From assembly GCA_009809945.1 (NCBI GenBank), contig WTPW01000437.1:343855-407854 (forward strand): 64,000 nucleotides of DNA, written 5' to 3'. Of this stretch, positions 11,740-23,349 are shown piece by piece. Position numbers and translations under genes: made by a program. This DNA comes from Gigaspora margarita. Lineage: Eukaryota; Glomeromycota; Glomeromycetes; Diversisporales; Gigasporaceae. Every line of letters begins with the position of its first letter. Within the stretch, counting starts at the first letter, position 1. The notes beneath the pieces are model-generated. The model worked only from the letters and a program-made list of their open reading frames with translations. It made no database searches and was not told the origin of the DNA.

Positions 11740-12510
11740 ATATCTCTCTAACTTTTGCCACTTTGCAAGAAATCCAATAACTTTTCAAAACTATGCGCAA
11801 ACCAACACAGCCTTTTGACACATTGCAAGAATACACAACTGATTTACCAACAATTACTAAATTTCAAAGAAAGCTTCTTTAAAGAAATAAAGATTTAGTT
11901 GGTGCTTTATGTTTTTTTCATTTGATGTTTTTTATTCTTTTTGTTTTTGTTTTTATTTTTTTTATTTTTTTTTTATTAATTTATTTTATTCACGAGAAAA
12001 ATAACCTAGACTTTTTCAATACTTTGCAAGCAAACCCAGACTTTTTTAGCACTTTGCAAGAATATATACAACTTGATTTCAACAATTTTGTCGTGAACTC
12101 TACTTTAAAGAAATAAAGATTTAAGGTTTTATTTTTTTTATTCAGTTTGCTTACATTTTTTTTTTTTGTGTTTTCTTTTACTTATTTCTTTAATTTTAAT
12201 TTTTTATTTATTTCAGCACTTTGTGAAAACCTTTAATGATTTTCAAATTGCAAGAATATGAACTTAAAGAAATGGAGATTTGAAGCTTTGTTTATTTTTT
12301 TATTTAGTTTGCTGCATTTTTGTTTTTGTTTGTTTTCTTTTTTTTTTACTTATTTTTTAATTTTATTTTATTTTATTTATTTTTTACTTCCTTCAGAACT
12401 TTGCAAGAAAACAACTTAACTTTTTCGGCACTTTACAAGAACACCAATTTTAACTTCTCCAACACTTTGCAAGAAGTAGCAAATATAAGCAAATATAAGC
12501 AAATATAATA
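11740..12510 (+). repeat. Three to four diverged ~200-bp tandem units
   Basis: Each unit has CTTTGCAAGAA followed by CTTTAAAGAAATAAAGATTT (near 11877 and 12102, degenerate near 12262) and a T-rich segment containing ATTCAGTTTGCT. The array ends with three to four copies of the 10-mer AGCAAATATA at 12477-12510. No gene. Confidence 0.65.
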
Positions 12511-13032
12511 GTTAAACCAAAAAAGGAAATAATAGCTAACTGCAGAGTGAGGAATTAAGTGATTTTATACAACAAATTGTGAAAGTAGTCATTTTCATTT
12601 TTTTTTGTTATTTTTCGAGGGGTTTTTTTTGGTTTTATTTTTTTTTGTTATTTTTTTATAATAATATGTAATAAAATATGTAATATTTAAAATATTAAAT
12701 AATAATAAATAAATAAAAAAACTTTTATATTAAATTGCAAAAACTTGTGAATATTGTATATTTAACTTAAAATATAATATATAATAATAATAAATAAAAA
12801 AATTTAAAAAACTTGTGAAAACTTGTGAAAACCTGTAAAATGTTTAAAAATTTGCAAAAAGCATGATTATATAAATATAATAATTATTAATTGCAAATTG
12901 ATATCATATTAGATATATATTGATTAATCAGATATATATTGATTATATCACTATCGATAATAATCAGCAGGGTGTTAATTATCGATATATATCTTACTGG
13001 TTAGTAATTGATATATATCTATATATAAAATT

Positions 13033-13872
13033 TGCTAATGTAGTCAATGCAGTCAATACGATACATTTTGTATACAATTGTAAAAATGATGAATGTATTA
13101 GGGTCAATTATAACCTTGATAACAATTTGCATCTAAGAAATTTGTATATTTTATACCTATTTAATATAATATATATGTGTAATTATATATATATATATAT
13201 CTTAATTTATTCATATAATTAGCCATAGTTATTCTAGAAAATATTCTCTCTACTTGTGGCATTATACAGAAATTTTGCTAATAGAATATGGTGTATAATA
13301 ATATGGGTTCTAACAAAATGTATTTAAGAACTATTTAAAAAACTCTGGGCTAAGATTATATTTGTTCTAAATCAAACAGTTAGATTATTAAAAAAAGTTT
13401 AAGCAGTTCTGATTCATAATTTTATATTTGTACTAACTGGATCAAATAGTTAGATTGTTAAAAAAAAATTTAAGCAGTTCTGATTTATAATTTTGAGTTT
13501 GTTTAGAAAAAAGTAGAAATGGGTTACTGTTCAAAACATCAATTTAAAGCCAACATCACAATATGGTTTTTCACAAATTTGACCAAAATCTTCTTAAGTA
13601 CATGCATGGCACATGCTATAAAAGCTTAGCCCAAATGCAGACATTTTAGTTTTAACTACTAAATATAGCTAGCATTTAGAAATAATTGACACATGGCTTC
13701 ATTTTAAACCATATGATTAAATCACTACCTGCATCTAATTTGTAATTCTGGGCATAAGTTATATGCATAGTAGAGTACAGATAAAAATTAACAATTGAGT
13801 CAGTTGCAAATTTTTATACTTTCACTTTTTCTTGCTTCAACTGTATTAAAATAGTAAAATTACTAGAGTGAA
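13033..13872. other. Gene-free, with a ~70-bp direct duplication
   Basis: Two adjacent copies of a segment containing AGTTAGATTATTAAAAAAAG and TTTAAGCAGTTCTGATTC lie between about 13365 and 13500. The rest is AT-rich without recognised features. Confidence 0.5.
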
Positions 13873-13887
13873 GCATATCTACTTATT

Positions 13888-14430
13888 TTTTTTTTTTTTG
13901 ACTATCGTAACGTCTCGCCAGAATTTTCACTTATTAACCCAGATATCTGGTATATCCAATCCACTACTATCAAGTTCCCGTCATCGAACTCCTACCCCCA
14001 ACTTGATTGTTCATATTACTGAGTTAACCTTCACGGGCGGATTCCGAAGTTTTCTAAGTGCTGACTTTTCTTGGGTGCCTCGTGGGTCCCTAAGAAAGAC
14101 GTACTGCACCAGCGCCAGAGAACCGGAAGACAACGAAGGTCGTAACCCCCATTATTAGCGGCACAAGTTCGTGTGACAAGATCTTTATACTATATCTTGT
14201 GACTTCAGTTATTTTAAATCGAAATTCTAGCACAGCCCGCATCAAAGCCACGATGCATAAGGGCTTCTCGTCATTATAGGTCCATCCAGAGATGTCCCGG
14301 GTCCCTGTATCCCGCGGTGTTTCAGTTCTCTAGACGGCTTATCTTATTTTGCCATTGCTAGGATTTGAACTAGCGACCTTTCGATTTATATCCTCGGAGC
14401 GTTAACCGCTACGCTATCGACCCAGAGGAC
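13888..14430 (-). mobile_element. tRNA-headed SINE with 14-bp target-site duplication
   Basis: On the minus strand the 5' end has pol III promoter boxes: A box TAGCGTAGCGGTTAACG and B box GTTCAAATCC (about 14410-14355). The body is GC-richer than its surroundings, and the 3' end is an A run (T run at 13888-13902 on plus). CATATCTACTTATT flanks both ends (13874-13887 and 14432-14445). Head, tail and long direct repeat together identify a retroposed SINE copied by LINE machinery. The tRNA part cannot fold an acceptor stem (GGGTCGA does not pair with the 3' side), so it is not a functional tRNA. Confidence 0.88.
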
Positions 14431-14445
14431 CATATCTACTTATTA

Positions 14446-15010
14446 TTCTTATAAGGTATTAAACTCAAATAAATTGTTTTATAGAAATCTATTTGCACAA
14501 CTTTTATGACCTTTATAATCTAGATACTGAATATTGATATTCCTTCAAAAAATGTTCTTAATTCTTGTTCAAATCTTCTAATACTTTTTGAACAAATTAA
14601 CAGATATTAATGAGCTGTAGATTCTCTAACAAGTGAATTTTACTAAGGTTTTTCTTATCACTTGACACTTTGTACTCAAATTTTTTTAAAGGTTGAAATT
14701 GACAAACATTTGATATAACTTCATTATTGTTATATTTTCATAATAATTAGTGTTCTCAATTATATTATACAGATTTGCTATAATGCAACTCAGTTTATTG
14801 TATGGGTCTTATATGACAACCTGTGCTTTTTTCATTTACTTATTGGCATTGGATTGTTATGTCAGACACTATGCAATAAGATAGTTATTATATGAGTATG
14901 TGGAATAACCAATTACATACATGGGTTCATATTTAAATCCCATGCCTTTAGCACAGAATAAGAACCTGTGTATAACTAGGTTATTCATTACAACTCATAC
15001 AATAACTATA
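14446..15010. other. AT-rich, no gene
   Basis: Nothing recognised. Confidence 0.4.
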
Positions 15011-15964
15011 CCATATGTTTCTAACAATAAGCTATCTTTTTTTGCTGATTTTTAATACAAAAAAATCTGGGTAGCTTATTTTTGGGTTATTTGCTTTTTT
15101 AATTAATTTAAGGCACAACAAAAGGTGGTTTATTTTCAGATACAAAACTCTAAAAAGCAAAATTAATAATAACAAATAAATAAATATGTTGTATTACCAT
15201 ATGTTTCTGAAAATAAATTGCCCAATTTTGAACACAAAAAATTTAAACAGCTTATTTTAGTCAATTGATTATAATCACTACATAGTAAAGTTATAATTTT
15301 ACTATGTAAATCGATTAATTGTTTAAGTAAGCTTATTCTAAAGGTCAAAATACATATATCTTGAAATTTTCATATAAATCAGAGAACTTTTTATTATTTG
15401 ACTTTGAATTTTTATGCTCAACGAATATTTTTTTAAAAAAAAATTAAAATTTTCTATTGAACATAAAATTAAAAGTCAAATAATAAAAAGTTATCCAATT
15501 TATATAAAATTTTAGAATATATGTATTTTGATATTGCAAATACCATAAATTACCAAAAATAAGCACCCTTTTTTTGACCAAATTTTTACTGTAGGTGTAA
15601 TTGATGTTCTGAACAACTTTATTTAATTGCACTTTTGAGGTTTACTTAGTAAAATTTAGACTTTTATATGTAGTGACTGTTAACAGATTTTTGAAATTTT
15701 GCAAGAGGTACTTATTTTCAAGCATATATAGTAAGTTTACTTAAGTGCTTATGATCGATTTATATAGTAAAATTATGACTTTACTATGTAGTAAGTATAA
15801 TCTATTGTGAGAGTAGCTTATTTTTGGAACTAAAAATTTTGTTAATTAACTTTTGGTATAACAAAAGGATAGCTTATTTTAGGGTTAAAGGTGTTTTTAC
15901 ATTTTTGGATCAAAACAGGAGGGTAGCTTATTTTTGGATGTAGCTTATTTTTGGAAACATATGG
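15011..15964. mobile_element. Tc1/mariner-type MITE, CCATATGTTTC ends
   Basis: Ends are CCATATGTTTCTAACAATAA (15011) and the inverted CTTATTTTTGGAAACATATGG (to 15964), each next to a TA (15009-15010, 15965-15966). The interior is largely palindromic, with repeats of AATAAGCTACC and a core around the paired poly-A/T at 15430-15445. A second start of the same terminus (TACCATATGTTTCTG at 15187) suggests one copy nested in another. A relative lies at 57.3-57.8 kb. No ORF of note. Confidence 0.75.
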
Positions 15965-15966
15965 TA

Positions 15967-16328
15967 ATATATTGAGCTGAATCAAGCTATTAACTACTTT
16001 CTTTGCAATTTAAACACACTTTGTCAGACCTTTTCAATATGGTTATTATAACAAGGTCATTAAAGAGCAGATAATTATCAAAAAAGAGATATTATACAAG
16101 AATTTATTCAATAAGTATTAATGCTACTAATTTTATTATTGTTATTAATAGTAGTATACTACTATATAATTAGTTTCCATAAATAAACTAGCACTTTTTA
16201 TACCAAAGAAGATATAAAATCATTTGACTTTCACGATTTGTGTAAAAATGTAAATTATAATTCCAGAACTGGTCTAATTTTTAAGGCACTGGTTATAACA
16301 ATATGCTTTCTTGAACAAAAAATTAGAT
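15967..16328. other. AT-rich, no gene
   Basis: Nothing recognised. Confidence 0.4.
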
Positions 16329-16336
16329 CTGGGAAT

Positions 16337-16565
16337 TAGGGTTCCACAATTTGATTTGATCTTCAAATATTTGAATCAAATATTTAATCAAATTCAAATT
16401 CAAATTTGGCTTTATTTGATTTGAAAATTACTATTGAAAATTCAAATTCAAATCAAATTCAAATTCAAATATTTGGATCAAATCAAATTCAAATTTGTAT
16501 CAATTTGATTTGATCAAATTCAAATTGATCCAATATTTGATTTGATTTGAATTTGAGGAACCCTA
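16337..16565. mobile_element. 229-bp hAT-type element made of ATTTGA/TCAAAT repeats
   Basis: TIRs TAGGGTTCC (16337-16345) and GGAACCCTA (16557-16565) are flanked by a perfect 8-bp duplication CTGGGAAT (16329-16336, 16566-16573). Almost all of the interior is a permutation of AAATTCAAAT and ATTTGATTTG in both orientations, so single strands can fold extensively. Confidence 0.9.
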
Positions 16566-16779
16566 CTGGGAATAATATTTGATTAGTTATGTTTATTTAC
16601 CATCTTTTTTTTTTACAATTTAAATAACTGTAATTTATTTTACTAATCATTCTATTCATGATTTTATTACTTTAAGACTTGTTGACTTTATCCTGAATGC
16701 TAAGTCACAACATTTTGTATTTGTTTTTCCAATCTAGTTAAAAAAGTAAAAAATTACTATATTCAAAATATTAGTATAA

Positions 16780-17635
16780 AATTTAGATTAAATAAGTTAA
16801 TTAATAATATTGTATTTATATAATTATAAGAGCATTTCTATTTGTACACAGTGTGTTTATATACAGTTACACAAAATATAATAGAAAAATACAAACTGCA
16901 AATCAAATTTAGTACTACAACAACAAAGCATAATAATAAAATTTTAATTATATCTTTAAATTTTGCTTATGAAACTTTATTTTAACAACTAAGAAAAAAA
17001 TTTCTTGCAAAATTTTAGTATAAACTAAACCTAACCCATCCCAGGCCTTTATTCTAACCCTATTATTAAATAAAATTTAATTTTTGTTTTTATCAAAAAT
17101 TGGTTTAATTTATAGATTACACAAATAACTGTATATAAACACACTGTGTGCAAATAGTTATTTACTATAAATTTAATTTATAATATATATAATCAGAAAT
17201 ATATTAATTAGCAAAATAGAAAATTACAATAATTAACAAAATATTAGCCTATTTTAAGTTTAAAAAAATAAAAAAATAAATTTGAATAAATATTATTACA
17301 AAATAAATAAAATTATATGATAATTAATATATATCCTTAATTATTAATCTAAAATTTAGATTACATAAGTTAATTAATAATATTATATTTATATAATCTG
17401 ATAATATATATAATCAGAAATGTATAAGTCAATAAAAATAGAAAATTACAATAAGCAACAAAATATTAGCCAATTTTTTAAATTTAAAAAAATAAAATAA
17501 TAAAATCTGATAAATATTATTATGAAAAAATAAAATCATATAATAATTAGTATATACTATCAATAATTTAGGTCACATAAGTTAGTTAATGATGTTATAT
17601 TTATATTATCAAATAATATATATAGTCAGAAATAC
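16780..17635. repeat. ~220-bp AT-rich tandem array with an inserted MITE
   Basis: Three copies of a unit containing ACATAAGTTAATTAATAATA and AATATTAGCC can be followed (starting near 16780, 17350 and 17570; bodies at 17160-17340 and 17400-17560). The first copy is split by a ~310-bp palindromic element (about 16845-17150) whose ends read ACACAGTGTGTTTATATACA and its inverse. Confidence 0.6.
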
Positions 17636-17639
17636 CATA

Positions 17640-17820
17640 TACTTCCAAAATTAAGCACCCTTTTTTTATTATATAGGTGCTTATTTTTGGGATATCATGT
17701 AACTAATGCAAACTGGTTTTAACTAGTTTTTAGCCTAGTAACTATTTAAAGAGGTACTTAATTTCAGGTGAATATAGGATGTAGGTGCTTATTTTTGGGG
17801 GAGCTTAATTTTGGAAGTAT
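17640..17820. mobile_element. 181-bp Tc1/mariner-type MITE
   Basis: Perfect 17-bp TIRs TACTTCCAAAATTAAGC (17640) and GCTTAATTTTGGAAGTA (to 17820) lie between TA dinucleotides (17638-17639, 17821-17822). The interior has GGTGCTTATTTTTGGG repeats, related to the 15.0-kb family motif. Confidence 0.85.
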
Positions 17821-17822
17821 AC

Positions 17823-18391
17823 AGTATATAATTAGGTTATTGTTGATTATATTAATATACATATATTTTCTTTATTTTGATTAATTTTAAATTTAATCCA
17901 GATATAATTATTATTTCATAGTTTATGATATTAGGCTAATATATTTACAATTAAATTAGTTAGTAAATAATCTTATATCTGATTTAATAATGTTTGTTTT
18001 TATATATATCACCTTAATCATTCTATTATATTAAAAAATTTTGATCTATATAAGGAACCTTATAGCTATAATTAAATTTGACAAAACAACAATTGATTTA
18101 AGTTTTTCTGATATTGAAATCTGTTCATGCCACAGAAATAGTAAATCCCTAAAACTTTTGGTAACAATAATAAGAGATTAGTTGTACAGATTCACATTAT
18201 CTAAATTATCCCTTTGATAATTCAAAAAACATTGCTCATGACTTTATCTTGACTAACCATCAAAACATTTATTATAAGTATTAACAGAAAAATCATAAAA
18301 AATATTCTAATAATACTCTAATACATCAGATTTCCTCTTTATACATGTTGAGAATATTTAGTTTTAAAATATAATCAGTAATATTTTTTAC
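17823..18391. other. AT-rich, no gene
   Basis: Nothing recognised between the MITE and the thioesterase remnant. Confidence 0.4.
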
Positions 18392-19160
18392 TTACAGATA
18401 TAAATTTTCACTAATATCCCTATCCAATTCGATGCAATCCAACTTTTCTCCATTAATTTCTTGAATTTTAATCCAAGAATTTTTAGAAAATTCAGATTCT
18501 AAATTTTTTTTCTTATCTTTGCTTTGAAATATATGATTTGTATTGGTTTTTTAGATTTTGGTAAATGATAAGTTTTTATAGCTTTCATGTTAAAATTAAA
18601 TACATCAACATATCTTTTTAACATTGTTGAAGTTACTACAAAATTTTTTATCATTGATGTCTTTTCAATAACTATTTGTAATGCTTTTTCATCATTAGTC
18701 TTACCTATTAATTCATCAAATTATAAGTTTTAAAATAAATATAATGTAAAGTTTTTGAAACAAATGCTACTGTCATTGATATTGGCAAATTTTGACTAGT
18801 TAGAGCATCTACTATAATTAAATTCATTAATTTTCCTTGTTTAACTAATTTGCATCCCATCTTATATGCTACAATTTCACCAAATGAAAGAACCAAAAAG
18901 ATTATATGGACCAGTTTGATTATTTTTTAATAAATCTGAAGATAAATTTCTGAAAGGTCTTGTACAGAATGATATTCTATTGCTTTTAAATCTTGAAGTC
19001 CAGAATACTCAAACCTATAAACGGTCACATTTCCTAATGATTTGTTAATATCTTTATAAAATACACAAGATCTATCCACTGGATGTATTATATAAATCAG
19101 CTTAAGATTTTTATATCCATAATTTAGTTTGTAATTGTTGTTTGTCTAATAAAATTATTA
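18392..19160 (-). pseudogene. Thioesterase domain remnant
   Basis: IHPVDRSCVFYKDINKSLG (about 19090) is the first strand region, followed by FEYSGLQDLKAIEYHSVQDL (about 19010-18950) and SFGEIVAYKMGCKLVKQG (18893-18840), the nucleophile-elbow region, where the usual GxSxG is spoiled by a frameshift just before the Ser. Then LIIVDALTSQ. It ends with a stop at 18392. Type I thioesterases release the finished chain by hydrolysis or cyclisation, so this was probably the 3' end of the gene. Confidence 0.8.
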
Positions 19161-19643
19161 TTAATTGTAGCTGACTTTTTGTACTTATTAGTTGCTTAAT
19201 ATTTTTAGCTAAATAAAGGAGTATTAAAGAGTTGAATATTATTTTTGATGATAAAAGTTTAATGTTAAATGGGAGGACTCACAGCAAAAGGTAGCTTCAA
19301 AAAAATCACATGATTTTGAGAAAATCATTACTTAACTTAGTATGTAATTATCAATTATATAGTAGTATTGAAATGATAAAATAAATATATATATTTTTTA
19401 TTAATATTATTGATAAATAAAAATTATTTTTATAATGATTAATTAGATAGTTATTATATAAAATATTAAAATCTGATTGATTAAAGATATTGCTAAAAGA
19501 GAAATACTACCACAATCAAAAAGTTACTATTTGGATCAATATTGTTCAAAAACCAAGTGTTTTCTTGAAGCAAAGAATTACATTTTCTTAAACTGTAGAT
19601 GGATTGTTATATTTTATAAGTGGTTGTTTATCTATTTTGTTAG
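19161..19643. other. Unrecognised stretch inside the NRPS-PKS relic
   Basis: Between the thioesterase remnant and the SINE there is no recognisable carrier-protein or reductase motif; the small ORF at 19477 has no support. Confidence 0.4.
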
Positions 19644-19659
19644 GCACAAAGCTATTTGT

Positions 19660-20678
19660 TTTTTTTGTTTTAATATTAAGGTGACCACTTAGGTACCCTG
19701 CCACTTTATTGGTACAAATGGGTTGGCCAAGTCATAATAACTATGCCACATATTACATTTGTATAATGAGAGTACAGCTAGCTACTTACACTTTTGGTGT
19801 CATTTTACACTAGCTGCCATACCTACAACCCAACTATGGGATTGCTTATTTAAACTCTCTGGATTCTACCCATGTCCTATGTTCTTTCTAATATACCCCT
19901 TGTAGGAGCTAATTTACTATGAAAAGTACCCTAAAGCTTTAGCAAAACCCCTTATAGAGGGCATTTGCCTGTGTAGTAAACCTAGTAGAGTAGTACCTAT
20001 CCCACTTAGGTATTCACCTACACTTCAGTAACATCTGCAATAGCTTTACCTGTATACTTGCAGTCAGAGCTAACCATTAAACTGCTACCATTACCTACTT
20101 CTGCCCTTGCGAAGTTCACCTTACCCCAGTAAACTTGTCCTATCCTCTTCAAAATATTACAGGTATTCCAAACTGCTAATCCAGTTGGCCCAGAAGGATC
20201 AGTCAGCCTGGTGTTAGGATGCATTAGGTCTCCCTTTCCTTGGTCCATGCTTCCATAACGCATGTCCTTTTCCTCTGGTGTGACTCTAGCAGCCAGGTTG
20301 GTGGACCCCCTCTTGCCATAGGGGCTTTTGCCCATCCAGCCTTCTAGCTTTTCTCTATCTAATTCTGTTCTTTATGCACCATCAAAAGCTCAGTTACTTC
20401 TCTGCTTGGGTTTTGCCAAGCATGTTCCACCCCTGCTATGTTCTCAGGATTTTTACAACATTTTGTCATGTTGTACATAATTACCTTCACAGCTCCTAAT
20501 AAATTGGTGCGACCCAGGCTACAGATCCTATGACCTGCCTTTGTGTTGCAGAAAGGCAATACAGTATCACAAATATGATTTTCTGAAAATGTTTCTAGTG
20601 GGATTCGAACTCATGTACCTTTGTTAAGAATTGCTTTGGGGTGACAACTATCCAACTATGCTATGTCACCACACCCCT
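19660..20678 (-). mobile_element. Long tRNA-headed SINE-like retroposon, 16-bp target-site duplication
   Basis: GCACAAAGCTATTTGT flanks the unit perfectly (19644-19659 and 20679-20694). On the minus strand the 5' end carries A-box TAGCATAGTTGG and B-box GAGTTCGAATCCC (about 20665-20592) and the 3' end is A-rich. At 1,019 bp it is long for a SINE. Two stop-free minus-strand stretches inside (105 and 66 codons) have no recognisable motif and are probably non-coding. The 3' third is shared with 7960-8277. It inserted into the NRPS-PKS relic between the AT and TE remnants. Confidence 0.85.
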
Positions 20679-20719
20679 GCACAAAGCTATTTGTATTAGG
20701 TTTAATTAATAATTTTTGA

Positions 20720-21800
20720 AGTGATTGCTGATCCCAGTAGCTACAAATATAATTAAATGATTATTCAGGCAGTTGAATAAGTCAAATTTTTGTCATCTTA
20801 TAGTAATTATGCCAATTAATTTCAATTCTATTGCTTTAGCAGTTTCTAATTATCTCTTCAAAACTAGATTTTTTTGAATCAAAACTATCAATAATCACTA
20901 TATTATCCTTTAATATTTATTGGACAATCTGCTCATGACTGATTCAATTCCTATAATAACAAATATCAGGTTTGAAAATGATAAACTAATTGTTTTAATT
21001 TTCATTTCAAATTGGATAGTATTTCGCAATGCTCTCTCCAAAATTTTGTTGTATACATATCTTTAATATCAGCCCATTCACCAGTAACATTTGAAATAAA
21101 AGAAATAAATGCAAAATAGTTTGTTGAGATACTTTATCAAGTAATAAAGCAATATCTATTTCAAATTCATCTAAAATAGGATCTGTTAGATGTGAATGAA
21201 AGCCATAAGTTCTATTAAAAATTTTGACTTTATAATATGGGATTCAAGAATTATGACCAGCTCTTCAATATTTTTAGACCTTCCAGAAAATATGCATTGA
21301 TTTTGTTCATTTTTTGCTGCTAAAGATATTTTCCATGTTTTATGAAGTTATCTGCTAGTTTACTATTTAAATTAGTAGCTATTATTGAACCTTTTTCTAT
21401 CTTATGCATAATTTGTATTCTTTTTAATACAATTGCTAAAGTTTTAACGATTGGAAATACTCTAGCAAGTGTGGAAGCTATTTATAGTTCTAAACTATGG
21501 CCAACAAATTCAGATATTTGTATATTGAAAACTAATCTGAGAATTTTAGCTGATAAGTAACTTGATATAAAAATTAATAAAGAATTATGTAATATATCAT
21601 AAATATTTTTTCTAAATAAATAATAAGATCTGGTAATGTGGGATCAAATCATTGCAAAATATTTGCATATTCCCTGATTTGTTTTGATACAATATTGACA
21701 ATTTGTTAATATGATAATGAATCAAAATATAATAGCTGCCTTGTCCAGGTACTATGAAAATTATATTTTCTTTTGGAGATGTGATATGTATTGTTAATTT
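20720..21800 (-). pseudogene. Acyltransferase domain remnant
   Basis: Starts with IIFIVPGQGS (about 21765), then SEFVGHSLEL around the nucleophile Ser codon (21494-21496) where GHSxGE is usual, IFSGRSKNIEEL (about 21280), AFHSHLTDPILDEFE (about 21200), SNVTGEWADIKD (about 21080), and ends with a degraded linker near 20720. AT domains load malonyl-type extender units. Frames change repeatedly. The SINE lies 42 bp beyond the last recognisable part. Confidence 0.8.
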
Positions 21801-22039
21801 GTTTGTTCAAGTTGGATTATTGCATCAGAAATTGATATAATAGTTATCATATCATGGAATTTGTATTGAGCTCTACCCATTTGAAGAGTCCTCACAATAT
21901 TACACAAACTATTCATATTCCATTTTGTTAAATTATAACTTTTGAAATAATTTTTTGCTGAAAAAGGTAGAATAACTTTAATATATTCTGTATTCTCTGT
22001 AATCAAAAACATTTCATCTTTAAAATCTGAAGACTTTTT

Positions 22040-23300
22040 ATTGTACTCAGCTAAAATGCAATCCCATTCATTCCATCAATACCAAATAAGCTCGCTCCTG
22101 TATACAGTGTTTTTGTCTTATTAAAATTTTGTAACTCAAAAGCAACATAAAATGAAATGAATGAAAAGTTTATTAATGGATTTGCTTTTTCAAAATAACC
22201 TTTTGCTATGGAGGTATAACATAATCTTCTATTGCTTTGACAGTCTTTATTAATCCAGCAAATCCTGCTGCAATATTACAGTTGCCAATATTAGATTTTT
22301 CAAAAGATATAGCACAATGTTTTTTAGTTGTTGAGGAAAGTTCATTAAATACTTTTGTAAGATCTTTAATTTTAATTGGATTACCAAGTTTAGTAGCAGT
22401 ACCGTGAGCTTCAATAAAACTAATATTAGCAGGAATAAGGTTAGCAGATTGAATAGCTTTTTTATCACATTTTATTGTCCATCTACACTTGGTGCAGTAT
22501 AATAAATTTTATTATTTCCATCATTATTTATCTCAATTGACTTAACAATAGCAAAAATTGAATTTTAATCTGAAACTGCATCAGATAATCATTTCAAAAA
22601 ATAACTAATACAGAATTTTCAGTTATAGTTCCATCAGAATTATGATCAAATGGACAACATATTCTCTTTGCTAAAAAAATAAGGCCTGGTTGTACTATAT
22701 AACAAGATTGTGGCAATCTAAGTGAAGCAGCACCAACTATAGCCATGTCACAATCACCACATTGAATACTATTCCATGCAATTTTTAATTCTGTTAAGGA
22801 ACCAGAACAAGTGGAATTAAGAGAAAATGCTAGTCCTTTAAGATTTAAATAGTATGCGATTCTTGTTGCTGCACTTCCAGAAGAAGTGTTAATTTTATTG
22901 TTTTTTCTTTTGCAGGATTATTAGATGAATATTTCTTATATGTGCTATTTTCAATTGCAATAATACCCTGATTTGACCTTTTTTATACTGTGGATTGATT
23001 TCAGCTTCATTAAAGCTTGTACACATTTTTCTAATAATAAATGTTGTTGTGGATCTATTAAAACTGCTTTTTGATGACTAATTTTAAAGAATTTAGCATC
23101 AAATTTGTTGATATTTAAAAGCACTCCACATTTTGGTACATAATTAGGATCTTAGAATTTTCATATTCATCTCATCAAGTTCTTTGTTAGTAAATGTGTA
23201 AATTCCATGTTGCCTAGTTATTATTATTTTCCATAATTCATCAATTGAATCTGCTCTAGGGAAGCATCCAACTATACCTATAACTGCTATCTATTACATT
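22040..23300 (-). pseudogene. Ketosynthase domain remnant
   Basis: Recognisable pieces in several frames: VGCFPRADSIDELWK (23280), KAVLIDPQQHLLLEK (about 23060), STCSGSLTELKIAW with the active-site Cys codon at 22807-22809, NNDGNNKIYYTAPSV (about 22520), EAHGTATKLGNPI with the first catalytic His (about 22405), and SNIGNCNIAAG where Asn replaces the second catalytic His. Ketosynthases perform decarboxylative Claisen condensation, so this domain places a PKS module directly after the amino-acid module. The GYTAPSVEGQ-like block is one I associate with bacterial hybrid NRPS-PKS enzymes. Confidence 0.86.
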
Positions 23301-23349
23301 ATTATTATTAGACACCTTTTTAAATTATCTAAATTTATGAGATGATTTT

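Larger units (their letters stand above)
10860..13032. mobile_element. Possible 2.2-kb TIR element with tandem-repeat core
   Basis: GCAAATTTTATATATAGATAT at 10862 recurs inverted at about 13012-13032 (ATATCTATATATAAAATTTGC). Both ends are followed inward by many copies of ATATATCAAT/ATATATCGAT-type motifs. Inside are a pyrimidine-rich tract (11240-11380) and three diverged tandem units of about 200 bp. I could not find a target-site duplication, so element status is tentative. Small ORFs here are low-complexity Phe/Leu runs and not genes. Confidence 0.45.

Noticed and set aside
13868..14158. 96-codon ORF
   Set aside because: Sits inside the SINE and starts in its poly-T; non-coding.
14350..14425. 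Possible tRNA gene on the minus strand
   Set aside because: A and B boxes are good but acceptor and anticodon arms do not pair; it is the head of a SINE.
20018..20335. 105-codon minus-strand ORF
   Set aside because: Within the long SINE-like element, no motif, part of the non-coding body.
20592..20672. Possible tRNA gene on the minus strand
   Set aside because: Same reason: SINE head bracketed by a 16-bp duplication.
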